Below, piece by piece: positions 1 to 7,678 of a stretch of DNA of 64,000 nt. Source of the stretch: Shinella pollutisoli (GTDB lineage: Bacteria > Pseudomonadota > Alphaproteobacteria > Rhizobiales > Rhizobiaceae); contig NZ_JANFDG010000006.1 of assembly GCF_024609765.1 (NCBI RefSeq), positions 153,087-217,086 of the forward strand, in the 5' to 3' direction. The notes under the pieces were generated by a model that searched no databases, was not told the origin of the DNA, and saw only the letters and a list, made by a program, of their open reading frames with translations. The position numbers and the translations under genes are program-made. Each line of letters begins with the position of its first letter. Positions within the stretch are counted from its first letter, which is position 1.

Positions 1-260
1 GAATTGACGAGGGAGGGGTCGCTCGTGATCGCCTCGTTGATCTCGACGATCTCGCCGTCGAGCGGACAATAGACGTCGGAGGCCGCCTTGACGCTCTCGA
101 CGGTGGCCGCGTCGCCGCCCTTGGAGAAGGTCGCGCCGACCTCGGGCAGCTCGACGAAGACGAGGTCGCCGAGCTGTTCGGCCGCATGCGTGGTGATGCC
201 CACGGTCGCGACGTCGCCCTCGATCTTCAGCCACTCGTGCTCTTCGGTGAATTTCAGCAT
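1..260 (-). CDS. gcvH: Glycine cleavage system H protein, C-terminus cut by window edge
   Basis: Lipoyl carrier protein of the glycine cleavage complex; it shuttles the aminomethyl group from P protein to T protein and electrons to lipoamide dehydrogenase. The N-terminal 86 residues are visible: [20 protein letters not shown] opens the protein, as in other H proteins, and the lipoylation motif ESVKA places the modified lysine at about residue 58. The C-terminal third lies beyond base 1. It sits 170 bp downstream of gcvT on the same strand, so they are probably co-transcribed, with gcvP expected further left. The gap between them carries a RIME-like palindrome. Confidence 0.97.
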   Translation of the reverse strand, partial: MLKFTEEHEWLKIEGDVATVGITTHAAEQLGDLVFVELPEVGATFSKGGDAATVESVKAASDVYCPLDGEIVEINEAITSDPSLVN

Positions 261-297
261 AGTTGTTCCTCTCTATGGGAAGGTTCTGTGATCGGGC

Positions 298-417
298 CCC
301 CTCATCCGGCCCTTCGGGTTCCCTTTCCCCCGAGGGGAGAAGGGGACGCCGGAGCTTGCCTTTTTCACCTTCTCCCCAGCGGGGAGAAGGTGCCGGCAGG
401 CGGATGAGGGGGGCGAA
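298..417. repeat. RIME-like intergenic palindromic element, copy 1
   Basis: The element opens with CCCCCTCATCCGGC and closes with the inverted form GGCGGATGAGGGGGG. Between these are two internal GGGGAGAAGG-type hairpins. The structure matches the rhizobial RIME1 mosaic repeats. Related copies are at 37797-37935, 51866-52013 and, unusually, inside pdhC at 55307-55436. Here it fills most of the gcvT-gcvH gap, so it would be transcribed and fold within the gcv mRNA. Confidence 0.8.
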
Positions 418-430
418 GCGCGCATATCTG

Positions 431-1570
431 TCAGCGTTTGAAGGTGTTCTTGACGAAGGGCGTCGCCGCCACGGCGACCGGCAGGAATTTTCCGCGCACG
501 CCGGCGTAGAGCTGCGTGCCGATGTCCGCCGCGCTCGTGGAGACGAATCCCATGGCGACCGGGCCGTCGACGCTCGGGCCGAAGCCGCCGGAGGTGACGG
601 TGCCGACGATGTCCTCGCCCTCTGGGTCGGTGGCGAGCACCGCGCCGGCGCGCACCGGCGCGCGGCCCTCCGGCCTGAGGCCGACGCGGCGGCGGGACGC
701 GCCGTTTTCGAGCTGTTCGAGGATGACGCCCGCGCCGGGGAAGCCGCCTTCGCGCGCGCCGCCTTTGCGGCGGACCTTCTGGATCGCCCATTCCAGCGCC
801 GCCTCGACGGGCGTCGTCTTCGTGTCGATGTCGTTGCCGTAGAGGCAGAGGCCGGCTTCGAGGCGCAGCGAATCGCGCGCACCGAGCCCGATCGGCAGCA
901 CGTCCGGATGGTCGAGCAGGCGGCGACAGACGCCCTCGGCAAGCGCGGCCGGCACCGAGATCTCGAAACCGTCCTCGCCGGTGTAGCCGGAGCGCGAGAC
1001 GATGCAGTCGGCGTCGTGCAGGTCGCAGGCGCGCACGTCCATGAAGCGCATCGAGGAGACGTCGGCCCAGAGCTCGGCGAGCACGGCCTCGGCATGCGGG
1101 CCCTGCAGCGCGACCAGCGCGCGGTCGTCGTGGAGCACGATCTCGCAGCGGTCGCCGATCTTCGCCTGCATGTGGGCGACGTCGGCCTCCTTGCAGGCGG
1201 CGTTGACCACGACGTAGAAATGGTCGCCGCGGTTGGCGATCATCAGGTCGTCGAGGATGCCGCCGTCGTCATTGGTGAAGAGCGCGTAGCGCTGGCGGCC
1301 CTCGGCGAGGCCGGCGACGTCCACCGGCACCAGCGTCTCCAGCGCGCGGGCTGCATCGGCATTGTCGCCGGAGCGGGCGCGCACCGTCACCTGGCCCATG
1401 TGCGAGACGTCGAACAGGCCGGCGGCGGCGCGGGTGTGCTGGTGCTCCTTCATGACGCCCGCCGCATATTGCACCGGCATCTCGTAGCCGGCGAACGGCA
1501 CCATGCGGGCGCCGAGCGAGAGGTTCAGCGCGTGAAGCGGGGTTTTCTTGAGGTCTGACGGTCCGTCCAA
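431..1570 (-). CDS. gcvT: Aminomethyltransferase (glycine cleavage T protein)
   Basis: Transfers the methylene group from the H-protein aminomethyl-lipoyl arm to tetrahydrofolate, releasing ammonia. The 379-residue product has the T-protein hallmarks: FAGYEMPVQYAAGVMKEH near the N-terminus, LFDVSHMGQ, a central LALQGP-like segment (VALQGPHAEAV) and SRSGYTGEDGFEI, followed by the C-terminal barrel. I chose the TTG at 1570 because GGAGG lies 7-8 bases upstream and the protein then begins just before the conserved KKTPLHALN; the open frame continues upstream only through the riboswitch. Expression is probably glycine-induced through the tandem riboswitch at 1644-1822. The downstream gene is gcvH. 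Confidence 0.96.
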   Translation of the reverse strand: MDGPSDLKKTPLHALNLSLGARMVPFAGYEMPVQYAAGVMKEHQHTRAAAGLFDVSHMGQVTVRARSGDNADAARALETLVPVDVAGLAEGRQRYALFTNDDGGILDDLMIANRGDHFYVVVNAACKEADVAHMQAKIGDRCEIVLHDDRALVALQGPHAEAVLAELWADVSSMRFMDVRACDLHDADCIVSRSGYTGEDGFEISVPAALAEGVCRRLLDHPDVLPIGLGARDSLRLEAGLCLYGNDIDTKTTPVEAALEWAIQKVRRKGGAREGGFPGAGVILEQLENGASRRRVGLRPEGRAPVRAGAVLATDPEGEDIVGTVTSGGFGPSVDGPVAMGFVSTSAADIGTQLYAGVRGKFLPVAVAATPFVKNTFKR

Positions 1571-1643
1571 AAGGCGCCCTCCGGTCGTGGCGCCCGTCTC
1601 TTGTCGAGGGCACCGGCTCACAATCTCGGCGCGGATGCGCCGC

Positions 1644-1822
1644 TCTCCTGAGCCCCCTCTGTCCCTTCGCCTGAGATTGTTATCCCTTCGGCGGGCGCTT
1701 GCGCGCCACTCTCCAGAGTTCCTGACGGCACCTTGCTGGTCCTTTTGCCTGAGAGTTTCCGGGGCGGTTGCTCCTTCGGCACCGGCCATGCCCTTCGGCA
1801 GGGCGGCCGGTTTCTCCCAGCG
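1644..1822 (-). promoter_or_regulatory. Tandem glycine riboswitch upstream of gcvT
   Basis: Read on the minus strand, two similar aptamers follow each other. The first (about 1819-1735) has GGGAGAAACCGG, CCGAAGGAGCAACC and ACTCTCAGGCAAAAGGACC. The second (about 1722-1645) has ACTCTGGAGAG, CCGAAGGGATAACAATCTCA and GGCGAAGGGACAGAGG. These are the conserved glycine-aptamer cores, and their order matches cooperative tandem glycine riboswitches, which usually turn gcv operons on. The second aptamer ends about 75 bases before the gcvT start. Confidence 0.93.
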
Positions 1823-1932
1823 AGGTCGGCTCCAGATAACGGGCTTGCCTCGGCTTTGGCAAGAGCGAAGCGTCGCGTGCGAACAATTTTTTGTCGTAGG
1901 CGGAGAAGGGGGCGGACCGATGCCGCCGGCGG

Positions 1933-2196
1933 CTAGCCGGCGTTCTCGTCGTAGAGGCGCTGGGCCTCGGCGAGCGTGCGCTGCGGCTCGCCGGCGGCGG
2001 TGATCAGCGCCAGCGCCAGGGCGGGCGGCTTGATCAGCGTGACGAGGGCGAGCGTGCGCGCGTCGCCGCTCACCCGGGCATCCTCGCTCCACATATGGAT
2101 GCGCTGCTCGAAGGGCGTGCGGTTGCGCGCCTCGGGCTTCATGGCCTGCGATGCATAGGCTGCCGTCGTCGGCGATACGGTGACGATCTGGGTCAT
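1933..2196 (-). CDS. Hypothetical protein, 87 aa
   Basis: I do not recognise a family. The product is small and soluble, with an N-terminal half rich in polar and aromatic residues (FEQRIHMWSEDARV) and a helical, alanine/leucine-rich C-terminal half ending in LAEAQRLYDENAG. There is no clear signal peptide or membrane span. I took the internal ATG at 2196 (MTQIVTVSPT) rather than one 78 bases upstream because the extra N-terminus is low-quality and runs into the region shared with the divergent gene at 2409. The gene precedes the gcvT riboswitch on the same strand, but a gap of about 100 bp and the riboswitch's own leader argue against co-translation. Confidence 0.6.
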   Translation of the reverse strand: MTQIVTVSPTTAAYASQAMKPEARNRTPFEQRIHMWSEDARVSGDARTLALVTLIKPPALALALITAAGEPQRTLAEAQRLYDENAG

Positions 2197-2408
2197 GGTG
2201 CTCGACGTCGCTCGTTCGTGGTCCTGCAATTTATCATTTGCGACTTTCGCGGACATGAAGATCGGCGGTTGCATTTTAGCGGTCTTTTAACGATCGCGGG
2301 GCGCTCTTGCGCGCCCTTGCCAGGGCGGGCGCACTTCCGCCATAAGGAGGCGACGGGCCGCCGGAATCGCGCGGCCGAACGGATGCCGCCACCGGCGGGA
2401 GGATAGCG

Positions 2409-2645
2409 ATGAAGCCGATTTTCGTGCAATTGCAATGCGCTCCGGGCAAGACCTACGAGGTTGCCGACGCCCTTTACGCTACGGAACTCATCTCCGAGCT
2501 CTACTCGACCAGCGGCGACTACGACCTGCTCCTGAAGATCTACGTCGACAGTGAGGAGGACATCGGCAAGTTCATCAACGACCACGTCGCTTCGATCCCC
2601 GGCATCGTCCGGTCGCTGACGACGCTCACCTTCCGCGCCTTCTGA
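2409..2645 (+). CDS. Stand-alone Lrp/AsnC-type ligand-binding (RAM) domain protein
   Basis: At 78 residues the whole protein is one RAM-type alpha/beta fold: MKPIFVQLQCAPGKTYEVAD starts it, and the GDYDLLLKIYV and IPGIVRSLTTLTF segments match the effector-binding half of Lrp/AsnC regulators. The DNA-binding helix-turn-helix is absent and nothing upstream encodes one, so it cannot bind DNA alone. Known stand-alone RAM proteins form ring oligomers that bind amino acids or modulate full-length Lrp partners; that role is inferred here. It is transcribed toward rluC with a 59 bp gap. Confidence 0.85.
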   Translation: MKPIFVQLQCAPGKTYEVADALYATELISELYSTSGDYDLLLKIYVDSEEDIGKFINDHVASIPGIVRSLTTLTFRAF

Positions 2646-2704
2646 GCAACCTTCCCCTTGGCCGGAACTTGCGCTAAAGCACCGCGCAACGAAAGAAGGC
2701 GAAG

Positions 2705-3697
2705 ATGGCAGGCATCGAACACAGGCAGGTGGACGGCGAGGAGGCGGGCATGCGGCTCGACCGCTGGTTCAAGGTCCACTATCCGGGCCTCGGCTTCGGC
2801 CAGCTGCAGAAGCTGCTGCGCTCCGGCCAGATCCGCGTCGACGGCGGGCGGGTGAAGAGCGACACCCGCGTCCAGCCGGGCCAGTCGATCCGCATCCCGC
2901 CGATGGAAGTCGACGCCAGGGGGACGAAGGCCGGGCCGATCGGCGGGCGCGACCTGAAACATTCGCCCGACGGCGAGTTGCTCTCGCGCATGCTGCTGCA
3001 CGAGGACGACAAGGTGTTCGTGCTCAACAAGCCGGCCGGCATCGCCGTGCAGGGCGGCTCGGGCGTCACCCGGCACATCGACAAGATGCTGGAGGCCTGG
3101 ACCAGCCCGAAGGGCGAGAAGCCGCGCCTCGTGCACCGGCTCGACCGCGACACGTCCGGCGTGCTCGTCGTCGCCCGCACGCGCGGCGCCGCGCAGAAGC
3201 TTGCCACCGCCTTCCGCGAGCGCGACACGAAGAAAACCTATTGGGCGGTGGTCAAGGGCGTGCCGCGCAAGCGCGAGGACAAGATCTCGACCTGGCTCGT
3301 CAAGGAGCAGACGCCGGACGGCGACCGCATGCGCATCGCCAAGCACGGCGAGGAGGGGGCCGACCACGCGGTCTCCTACTACCGCATCGTCGAGCAGGCC
3401 GGTCAGACCTTCGCCTGGCTGGAGATGGAGCCCTATACGGGGCGCACCCATCAGCTGCGCGTCCACGCCGCCCATATCGGCCATCCGATCCTCGGCGACC
3501 CGAAATATTTCGAGGCCGACACCAACTGGACCTTTCCGGGCGGCGTGCAGAACCGCCTGCATCTCCATGCCCGCCATATCGACATCCCGCATCCGTCCGG
3601 CGGGCGGCTCAGGGTGACGGCGCCGCTGCCGCCGCACATGGTGCAGACCTGGAACCTGTTCGGCTTCGACCAGAGCGCGGCGGACGGAGACGACTGA
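2705..3697 (+). CDS. rluC: RluC/RluD-family 23S rRNA pseudouridine synthase
   Basis: Isomerises specific uridines in large-subunit rRNA to pseudouridine. The 330-residue product has an N-terminal S4 RNA-binding domain (about residues 14-65: GMRLDRWFKVHYPGLGFGQL, then RSGQIRVDGGRV) and a catalytic domain with HRLDRDTSGVLVVAR carrying the catalytic aspartate. Later come the family's YTGRTHQLRVH and HPILGDPKY. The S4 domain fits RluC or RluD; the RluC name is a best guess since target sites cannot be read from sequence. It heads a tight operon: its TGA shares one base with the ATG of the following HAD gene. Confidence 0.92.
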   Translation: MAGIEHRQVDGEEAGMRLDRWFKVHYPGLGFGQLQKLLRSGQIRVDGGRVKSDTRVQPGQSIRIPPMEVDARGTKAGPIGGRDLKHSPDGELLSRMLLHEDDKVFVLNKPAGIAVQGGSGVTRHIDKMLEAWTSPKGEKPRLVHRLDRDTSGVLVVARTRGAAQKLATAFRERDTKKTYWAVVKGVPRKREDKISTWLVKEQTPDGDRMRIAKHGEEGADHAVSYYRIVEQAGQTFAWLEMEPYTGRTHQLRVHAAHIGHPILGDPKYFEADTNWTFPGGVQNRLHLHARHIDIPHPSGGRLRVTAPLPPHMVQTWNLFGFDQSAADGDD

Positions 3698-4362
3698 TGC
3701 GGCTCGTCCTTTTCGATTGCGACGGCACGCTCGTCGACAGCGCCGGGCTGATCCACGAGGTGATGGCGCGCACCTTCGCCGACCACGGCCATCGCCGCCC
3801 TGCGCTCGCCGAGACCAAGGCGATCATCGGGCTGACGCTCGACATCGCGATTGCCCGCCTGCTCGGCCGGCCGCATGTCGACGACGAGGCGCTGGCGATG
3901 ACCGCCCATTACAAGGCGATCTATCTCGGCGTGCGCGCCGAGCCGGGCTTCCAGGAGCCTCTCTTTCCCGGCATCGCCGGCATGATGGCGCGGCTGGAGC
4001 GCGAGGAGGCGATGCTGCTCGGGGCCGTCACAGGCAAATCCCGTCGCGGCCTCGACCTCATCCGCGCGACGCACGGCTTCGAGCGCACCTTCTTCGTCTC
4101 GCGCACGGCCGACGACTGCCCGTCCAAGCCGCATCCGGCGATGGTGACGGAATGCTGCGGCGAGGCGGGGATCGACACGGCGCGCACCGTCGTCGTCGGC
4201 GACGCGGTCTACGACATGCAGATGGCGAAGGCGGCAGGGGCGGCGGCAATCGGCGTCGCTTGGGGCTATGCCTCCGTGCCCGAGCTGGTGGAGGCCGGCG
4301 CGGACCATATCCTCAGGACCCCCGCCGACCTTCTCGAATGGCTGGAGATTTCCGATGCGTGA
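3697..4362 (+). CDS. HAD-superfamily hydrolase, phosphoglycolate-phosphatase-like
   Basis: Probable small-molecule phosphatase of HAD subfamily IA, 221 aa. Motif I is DCDGTLVDS at residues 7-15 with the nucleophilic aspartate; the cap region follows; the motif II area is AVTGKSRRGL; the motif III lysine is in CPSKPHP; motif IV is VVVGDAVYDMQMA. The substrate is not evident; the name reflects resemblance to Gph/PpaX. It overlaps rluC by one base and the ATP12 gene by eight bases, so the three are almost certainly translationally coupled. Rhizobia commonly keep this rluC-HAD-ATP12 trio together. Confidence 0.92.
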   Translation: MRLVLFDCDGTLVDSAGLIHEVMARTFADHGHRRPALAETKAIIGLTLDIAIARLLGRPHVDDEALAMTAHYKAIYLGVRAEPGFQEPLFPGIAGMMARLEREEAMLLGAVTGKSRRGLDLIRATHGFERTFFVSRTADDCPSKPHPAMVTECCGEAGIDTARTVVVGDAVYDMQMAKAAGAAAIGVAWGYASVPELVEAGADHILRTPADLLEWLEISDA

Positions 4363-5140
4363 CATCCTGGGCGATCTTTCCGAGGCGATGAGCGATCCCG
4401 ATCCGGTGCGCCGCGCGCAGATCCAGATGAAGCGGCCGCTGCCGAAGCGGTTCTACAAGGCGGCCACGTCCGGCGCGGTGGAGGGCGGCTACGGCATCCT
4501 GCTCGACGGCCGGCCGGTGCGCACGCCGGCCAAGAAGCTGCTCGCCGTGCCGGCGCTTGCCATCGCCGAGCGGCTCGCCGCCGAATGGGACGCGCAGGCC
4601 GAGGAGATCGACCCGGCGAAGATGCCGGTGACGCGCCTCGTCAACACCGCCGTCGACGGCGTTTCGGCCAATCTCGATGCGGTGTTCGAGGAAATCCTGC
4701 GCTTCGCCGGCACGGACCTCCTCTGCTACCGCGCCGATTCGCCGGAGGGTCTCGTCGCGCGCCAGCGCGAGGGCTGGGACCCGCTCATCCGCTGGGCGGC
4801 CGACGCCAAGGGCGCGCGCTTCATCCTCGTGGAGGGCGTGATGCACCGGGAACAGCCGCCGCAGGCGCTCGTCGCCTTCTCCGCCGCGCTCGACGCCTGG
4901 CGCGATCCGCTGGCGCTCGCCTGCCTGCACACCGTCACCACGCTCACCGGCTCGGCGCTGATCGCGCTGGCGCTCGCGGAAGGCGTGGTGAACGCCGAGC
5001 GGGCCTGGACGCTCGCCCATATCGACGAGGACTGGCAGATCGAGCACTGGGGCACCGACGAGGAGGCCTTCCGCCGCCGCGAACTGCGGCGCGAGGAGAT
5101 GGACGTCGCCGCCGCCGTGCTTTTCGAAATCCCCCGCTAG
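4355..5140 (+). CDS. ATP12-family F1-ATPase assembly chaperone
   Basis: 261-residue homologue of mitochondrial Atp12, which binds free F1 alpha subunits before assembly; alphaproteobacteria share the family. Supporting segments include KRPLPKRFYKAATSG, GILLDGRPVRTPAKKLLAVP near residues 45-75, the LAAEWDAQ and PVTRLVNTAVDG motif region, and the C-terminal HIDEDWQIEHWGTDEEA typical of the family. The start at 4355 (MRDILGDLSEAM) gives an 8-base overlap with the HAD gene and the usual family length. Soluble, cytoplasmic. The link to ATP synthase is from family knowledge; no atp genes lie in this window. Confidence 0.92.
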   Translation: MRDILGDLSEAMSDPDPVRRAQIQMKRPLPKRFYKAATSGAVEGGYGILLDGRPVRTPAKKLLAVPALAIAERLAAEWDAQAEEIDPAKMPVTRLVNTAVDGVSANLDAVFEEILRFAGTDLLCYRADSPEGLVARQREGWDPLIRWAADAKGARFILVEGVMHREQPPQALVAFSAALDAWRDPLALACLHTVTTLTGSALIALALAEGVVNAERAWTLAHIDEDWQIEHWGTDEEAFRRRELRREEMDVAAAVLFEIPR

Positions 5141-5216
5141 ACGCCGGGATCGCCGCAACCCCCGGGCCCGTGCGAGCGGGGCGGGTTTCCTTCGACATCG
5201 CATACCGGACAGTTTC

Positions 5217-5864
5217 ATGCAGCATCTCTTCCGCATCCTTCTCTCCGCCTGCCTCCTCCTCACCCTGCCGGCCGGCGCCGGCGCCGTGGAGGCCCATCCC
5301 GTCAAGGACATCCGCAAGGTCGTCGTCAGCGGCGACGGCACGGCCTCGCCGACGGTGCTGAAGCGCACCGGCGAATATCTGCGCGCGGCCGCCCGGGCGA
5401 CGCGGCGCCCGGTGCAGCTCGAGCGCGCGCAGATGGACGTGCGCGTCTCGCGCGTCGTGTTCGGCGCCGACGGCCACAACGCGGCGGCGGTCGCAATCAC
5501 CGTCTCCGGCCTGAAGGGCGGAACCGCCCAGCGGCGCAGCCTCACCGTCAACAGCTTCATGGAAGGCCGCGGCCGCGACGCGGCACTCGCCGAGGCGATC
5601 GCCCGGCGCGTGGCGATCGCCTACAATCTCGCGCCGGTGAAGGCCGTAAAGGCGGTCGGCAAGCGTGCCGGCAAGGGCCGCAAGCACGCGGGCAGGGAAC
5701 GCCGGACCTCGGCCCGCAGCTCGATGCACGCCTATTCCGCCGACAAGCGGCCGCTCGTCATCCCGACGGAGGCGGCGCTGACGGTGCGCTCGCGCGCGCT
5801 GCCGGCCGGCTCGAAGCAGAAGGTCGCGCCCTGCGTCGTCACGCGCACGATCAGCTGCGACTGA
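5217..5864 (+). CDS. Exported hypothetical protein, 215 aa
   Basis: No family recognised. The first 25 residues (MQHLFRILLSACLLLTLPAG, then AGAVEA) form a clear Sec signal peptide. The mature part is very basic, with a lysine/arginine-rich stretch around residues 145-175 (RAGKGRKHAGRERR) and two cysteines near the C-terminus (APCVVTRTISCD) that could form a disulfide. The basic tract suggests binding to an acidic polymer, but that is speculation. It lies 76 bp after the ATP12 gene and is probably transcribed separately. Confidence 0.72.
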   Translation: MQHLFRILLSACLLLTLPAGAGAVEAHPVKDIRKVVVSGDGTASPTVLKRTGEYLRAAARATRRPVQLERAQMDVRVSRVVFGADGHNAAAVAITVSGLKGGTAQRRSLTVNSFMEGRGRDAALAEAIARRVAIAYNLAPVKAVKAVGKRAGKGRKHAGRERRTSARSSMHAYSADKRPLVIPTEAALTVRSRALPAGSKQKVAPCVVTRTISCD

Positions 5865-5945
5865 GTGCTGCGCAACAAGCCTCTGGAAAATCGCCGGGAG
5901 AAACACGACAATGCCCTCCTCTGACAACCCGAGAGGAGATGCGGA

Positions 5946-6338
5946 ATGGACATGTTCGACCGGCTTTCGACCTATCGCCCGCAGGCGCTGGCCGTGCTGA
6001 GAATCATGGCGGCGCTGCTTTTCATCGAGCACGGAACGCAGAAGGCCTTCGATTTCCCGGCGGCCGCCCAGCCGTTCGGCAGCCTGTCGGGGCTGATGCT
6101 CGTGGCGGCGGCGCTGGAGATCCTCGGGGGACTCGCGATCCTCGTCGGCTTCCTCACGCGGCCCGTCGCCTTCGTGCTGTCGGGCTTCATGGCGGTCGCC
6201 TATTTCATGGCGCATGCGCCGCAGAACTTCTTCCCGGTCAACAACCACGGCGACGCGGCGATCCTGTTCTGCTTCGTCTTCCTCTACCTGACCGCGGCGG
6301 GGCCGGGCGCCTGGGCGCTCGACACCCGCCGGGCGTGA
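5946..6338 (+). CDS. DoxX-family inner-membrane protein
   Basis: Four-helix membrane protein of 130 aa in the DoxX/DoxD-like family. Helices run at about residues 15-35, 50-68, 73-92 and 105-122. The family signature is visible in LRIMAALLFIEHGTQKAF, followed by LEILGGLAILVGFLTRP. DoxX proteins are poorly understood; some have been linked to redox and thiol stress, so function is left open. GAGAGGAGATG with a purine-rich Shine-Dalgarno lies just before the ATG. The gene converges with the SMR gene, leaving three bases between stop codons. Confidence 0.9.
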   Translation: MDMFDRLSTYRPQALAVLRIMAALLFIEHGTQKAFDFPAAAQPFGSLSGLMLVAAALEILGGLAILVGFLTRPVAFVLSGFMAVAYFMAHAPQNFFPVNNHGDAAILFCFVFLYLTAAGPGAWALDTRRA

Positions 6339-6341
6339 GGC

Positions 6342-6656
6342 TCAGGCGACGAATTTCAGGCCGAGGATGCCGAGGACGATGAGGGCGATGCAGCCGAGGC
6401 GCATCGCCGTCACCGGCTCGGCGAAGAGGACGATGCCGAGGATCGCCGTGCCGACCGTGCCGATGCCGGTCCACACGGCATAGGCCGTGCCCATCGGCAG
6501 CGTCTTCACGGCAAGCCCGAGCAGAACCATGCTCGCGACGAGCGAGACGGCGGTGAGCGCGGTCGGCAGCGGCCGCGTGAAGCCGTCGGTATATTTGAGG
6601 CCTATGGCCCAGCCGATCTCGAGAAGGCCGGCGAGCGTGAGAAGTATCCAGGACAT
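6342..6656 (-). CDS. sugE: SMR-family transporter, SugE/Gdx-type guanidinium exporter
   Basis: 104-residue small multidrug resistance protein with four transmembrane helices and the essential membrane glutamate in helix 1 (GLLEIGWAIGLKYTDGFTR). The WAIGLKYT context and the AYAVWTGIGTVGTAILGI segment resemble the SugE/Gdx branch, which exports guanidinium with proton antiport, more than the EmrE drug branch. A candidate guanidine-II riboswitch lies at 6705-6737, 48 bases upstream, and independently supports guanidinium as substrate. GGAG lies about 10 bases before the ATG. Confidence 0.92.
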   Translation of the reverse strand: MSWILLTLAGLLEIGWAIGLKYTDGFTRPLPTALTAVSLVASMVLLGLAVKTLPMGTAYAVWTGIGTVGTAILGIVLFAEPVTAMRLGCIALIVLGILGLKFVA

Positions 6657-6704
6657 GAAACCTGACTCCGTTTCAAGGGAGCGAGGCCGTCCCCGCGTTC
6701 GTGA

Positions 6705-6737
6705 CCGGATTCGTCCTCCGGCGGCAGCCGTCTGCCG
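6705..6737 (-). promoter_or_regulatory. Candidate guanidine-II (mini-ykkC) riboswitch upstream of sugE
   Basis: On the minus strand, two consecutive hairpins occur. The first is CGGCAG-ACGG-CTGCCG, a six-pair stem with an ACGG tetraloop (6737-6722). The second is CCGGA-GGACGAA-TCCGG with an ACGA core in its loop (6721-6705). Paired hairpins with ACGR loops define the guanidine-II class, which often precedes SMR genes. The weak points are the absence of a linker between the hairpins and a G-A mismatch closing the second ACGA. Confidence 0.6.
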
Positions 6738-6818
6738 GTTGCACTATCGCCGAACGGAGCGGCATCGGCAAGATCGGGGGACGCAGGCGAGCCATGCGCC
6801 CCCGCCATGGCATCCTGC

Positions 6819-7655
6819 TCAGGCGAGAAGCCGCTCGGCATGCCACTTGAGATGGTCGTCCATGAAGGTCGAGATGAAATAGTAGGAATGGTCGTAGCGC
6901 TCGTGCATGCGCAGCGTCAGCCCGATGCCCCTGCCCTCGACCGCCTTCTCGAACAGCCACGGGCGCAGGCCGTTCTCGAGGAAGCCGTCGGCCTTGCCCT
7001 GGTCGATCAGGAATTCCGGGAAGCGCGCGCCGTCGGCGACCAGCGCGCAGGCGTCGTACTCCCGCCAAGCCTTGCGGTCGGGGCCGAGATATTTCTCGAA
7101 GGCGGGGGCCGACCAATCGGCCGTCGACGGCTCGACGATCGGGGCGAAGGCCGAGCAGCTCCTGAAGCGGTCGGGGTTCTTGAGCGCGATCGTCATGGCG
7201 CCGTGCCCGCCCATGGAATGGCCGAAGATGCCCTGGCGCTCCATGTCCATGCGAAAATGCTGGCTGACGAAATCCGGCAGTTCCCCGGTGACGTAGCTGT
7301 ACATGCGGTAGTTCTCGGCCCAGGGCTTCTCGGTGGCGTCGAGATAGAAGCCGGCACCCTTGCCCATCTGCCAGTTGGTGAGCTCGTCCGGCACGTCGTT
7401 GCCGCGCGGGCTCGTGTCCGGGCAGACGACGACGAGGCCGAGCTCGGCGGCCATGCGGCGGTATTCGCCCTTCTCCATGACGTTGGCATGGGTGCAGGTG
7501 AGGCCGGAGAGATACCACAGCACCGGCCGCGGCTCGGCGATCGCCTGCGGCGGCACGAAGACGGCGAAGGTCATCTCGCAGTTGCAGGCCTCGGATTGAT
7601 GGGCGAACACGCCCTGCATGCCGCCGAAGGCCTGGTTCTGGGAAAGCACTTTCAT
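6819..7655 (-). CDS. fghA: S-formylglutathione hydrolase
   Basis: Hydrolyses S-formylglutathione to formate and glutathione, the second step of glutathione-dependent formaldehyde detoxification. It is a 278-residue esterase-D-type alpha/beta hydrolase. The nucleophile is Ser147 in GHSMGGHGA, with Asp223 (DQGKADGF) and His256 (YDHSYYF) completing the expected triad. The oxyanion-hole region LSGLTCTHANV is also present. GGAG lies 8 bases before the ATG. It is the last gene of a five-gene minus-strand group that begins with adhC, the first enzyme of the same pathway. Confidence 0.96.
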   Translation of the reverse strand: MKVLSQNQAFGGMQGVFAHQSEACNCEMTFAVFVPPQAIAEPRPVLWYLSGLTCTHANVMEKGEYRRMAAELGLVVVCPDTSPRGNDVPDELTNWQMGKGAGFYLDATEKPWAENYRMYSYVTGELPDFVSQHFRMDMERQGIFGHSMGGHGAMTIALKNPDRFRSCSAFAPIVEPSTADWSAPAFEKYLGPDRKAWREYDACALVADGARFPEFLIDQGKADGFLENGLRPWLFEKAVEGRGIGLTLRMHERYDHSYYFISTFMDDHLKWHAERLLA

Positions 7656-7678
7656 GGGAAGCTCCGTATCTGTGGAAA

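Noticed and set aside
1571..2092. Upstream extension of the gcvT frame
   Set aside because: It would translate through the glycine riboswitch; the TTG at 1570 has a proper ribosome site and the family N-terminus.
6657..6818. A guanidine-I (ykkC) aptamer
   Set aside because: The long conserved helices and core of ykkC-I were not seen; only the two short ACGR hairpins fit.
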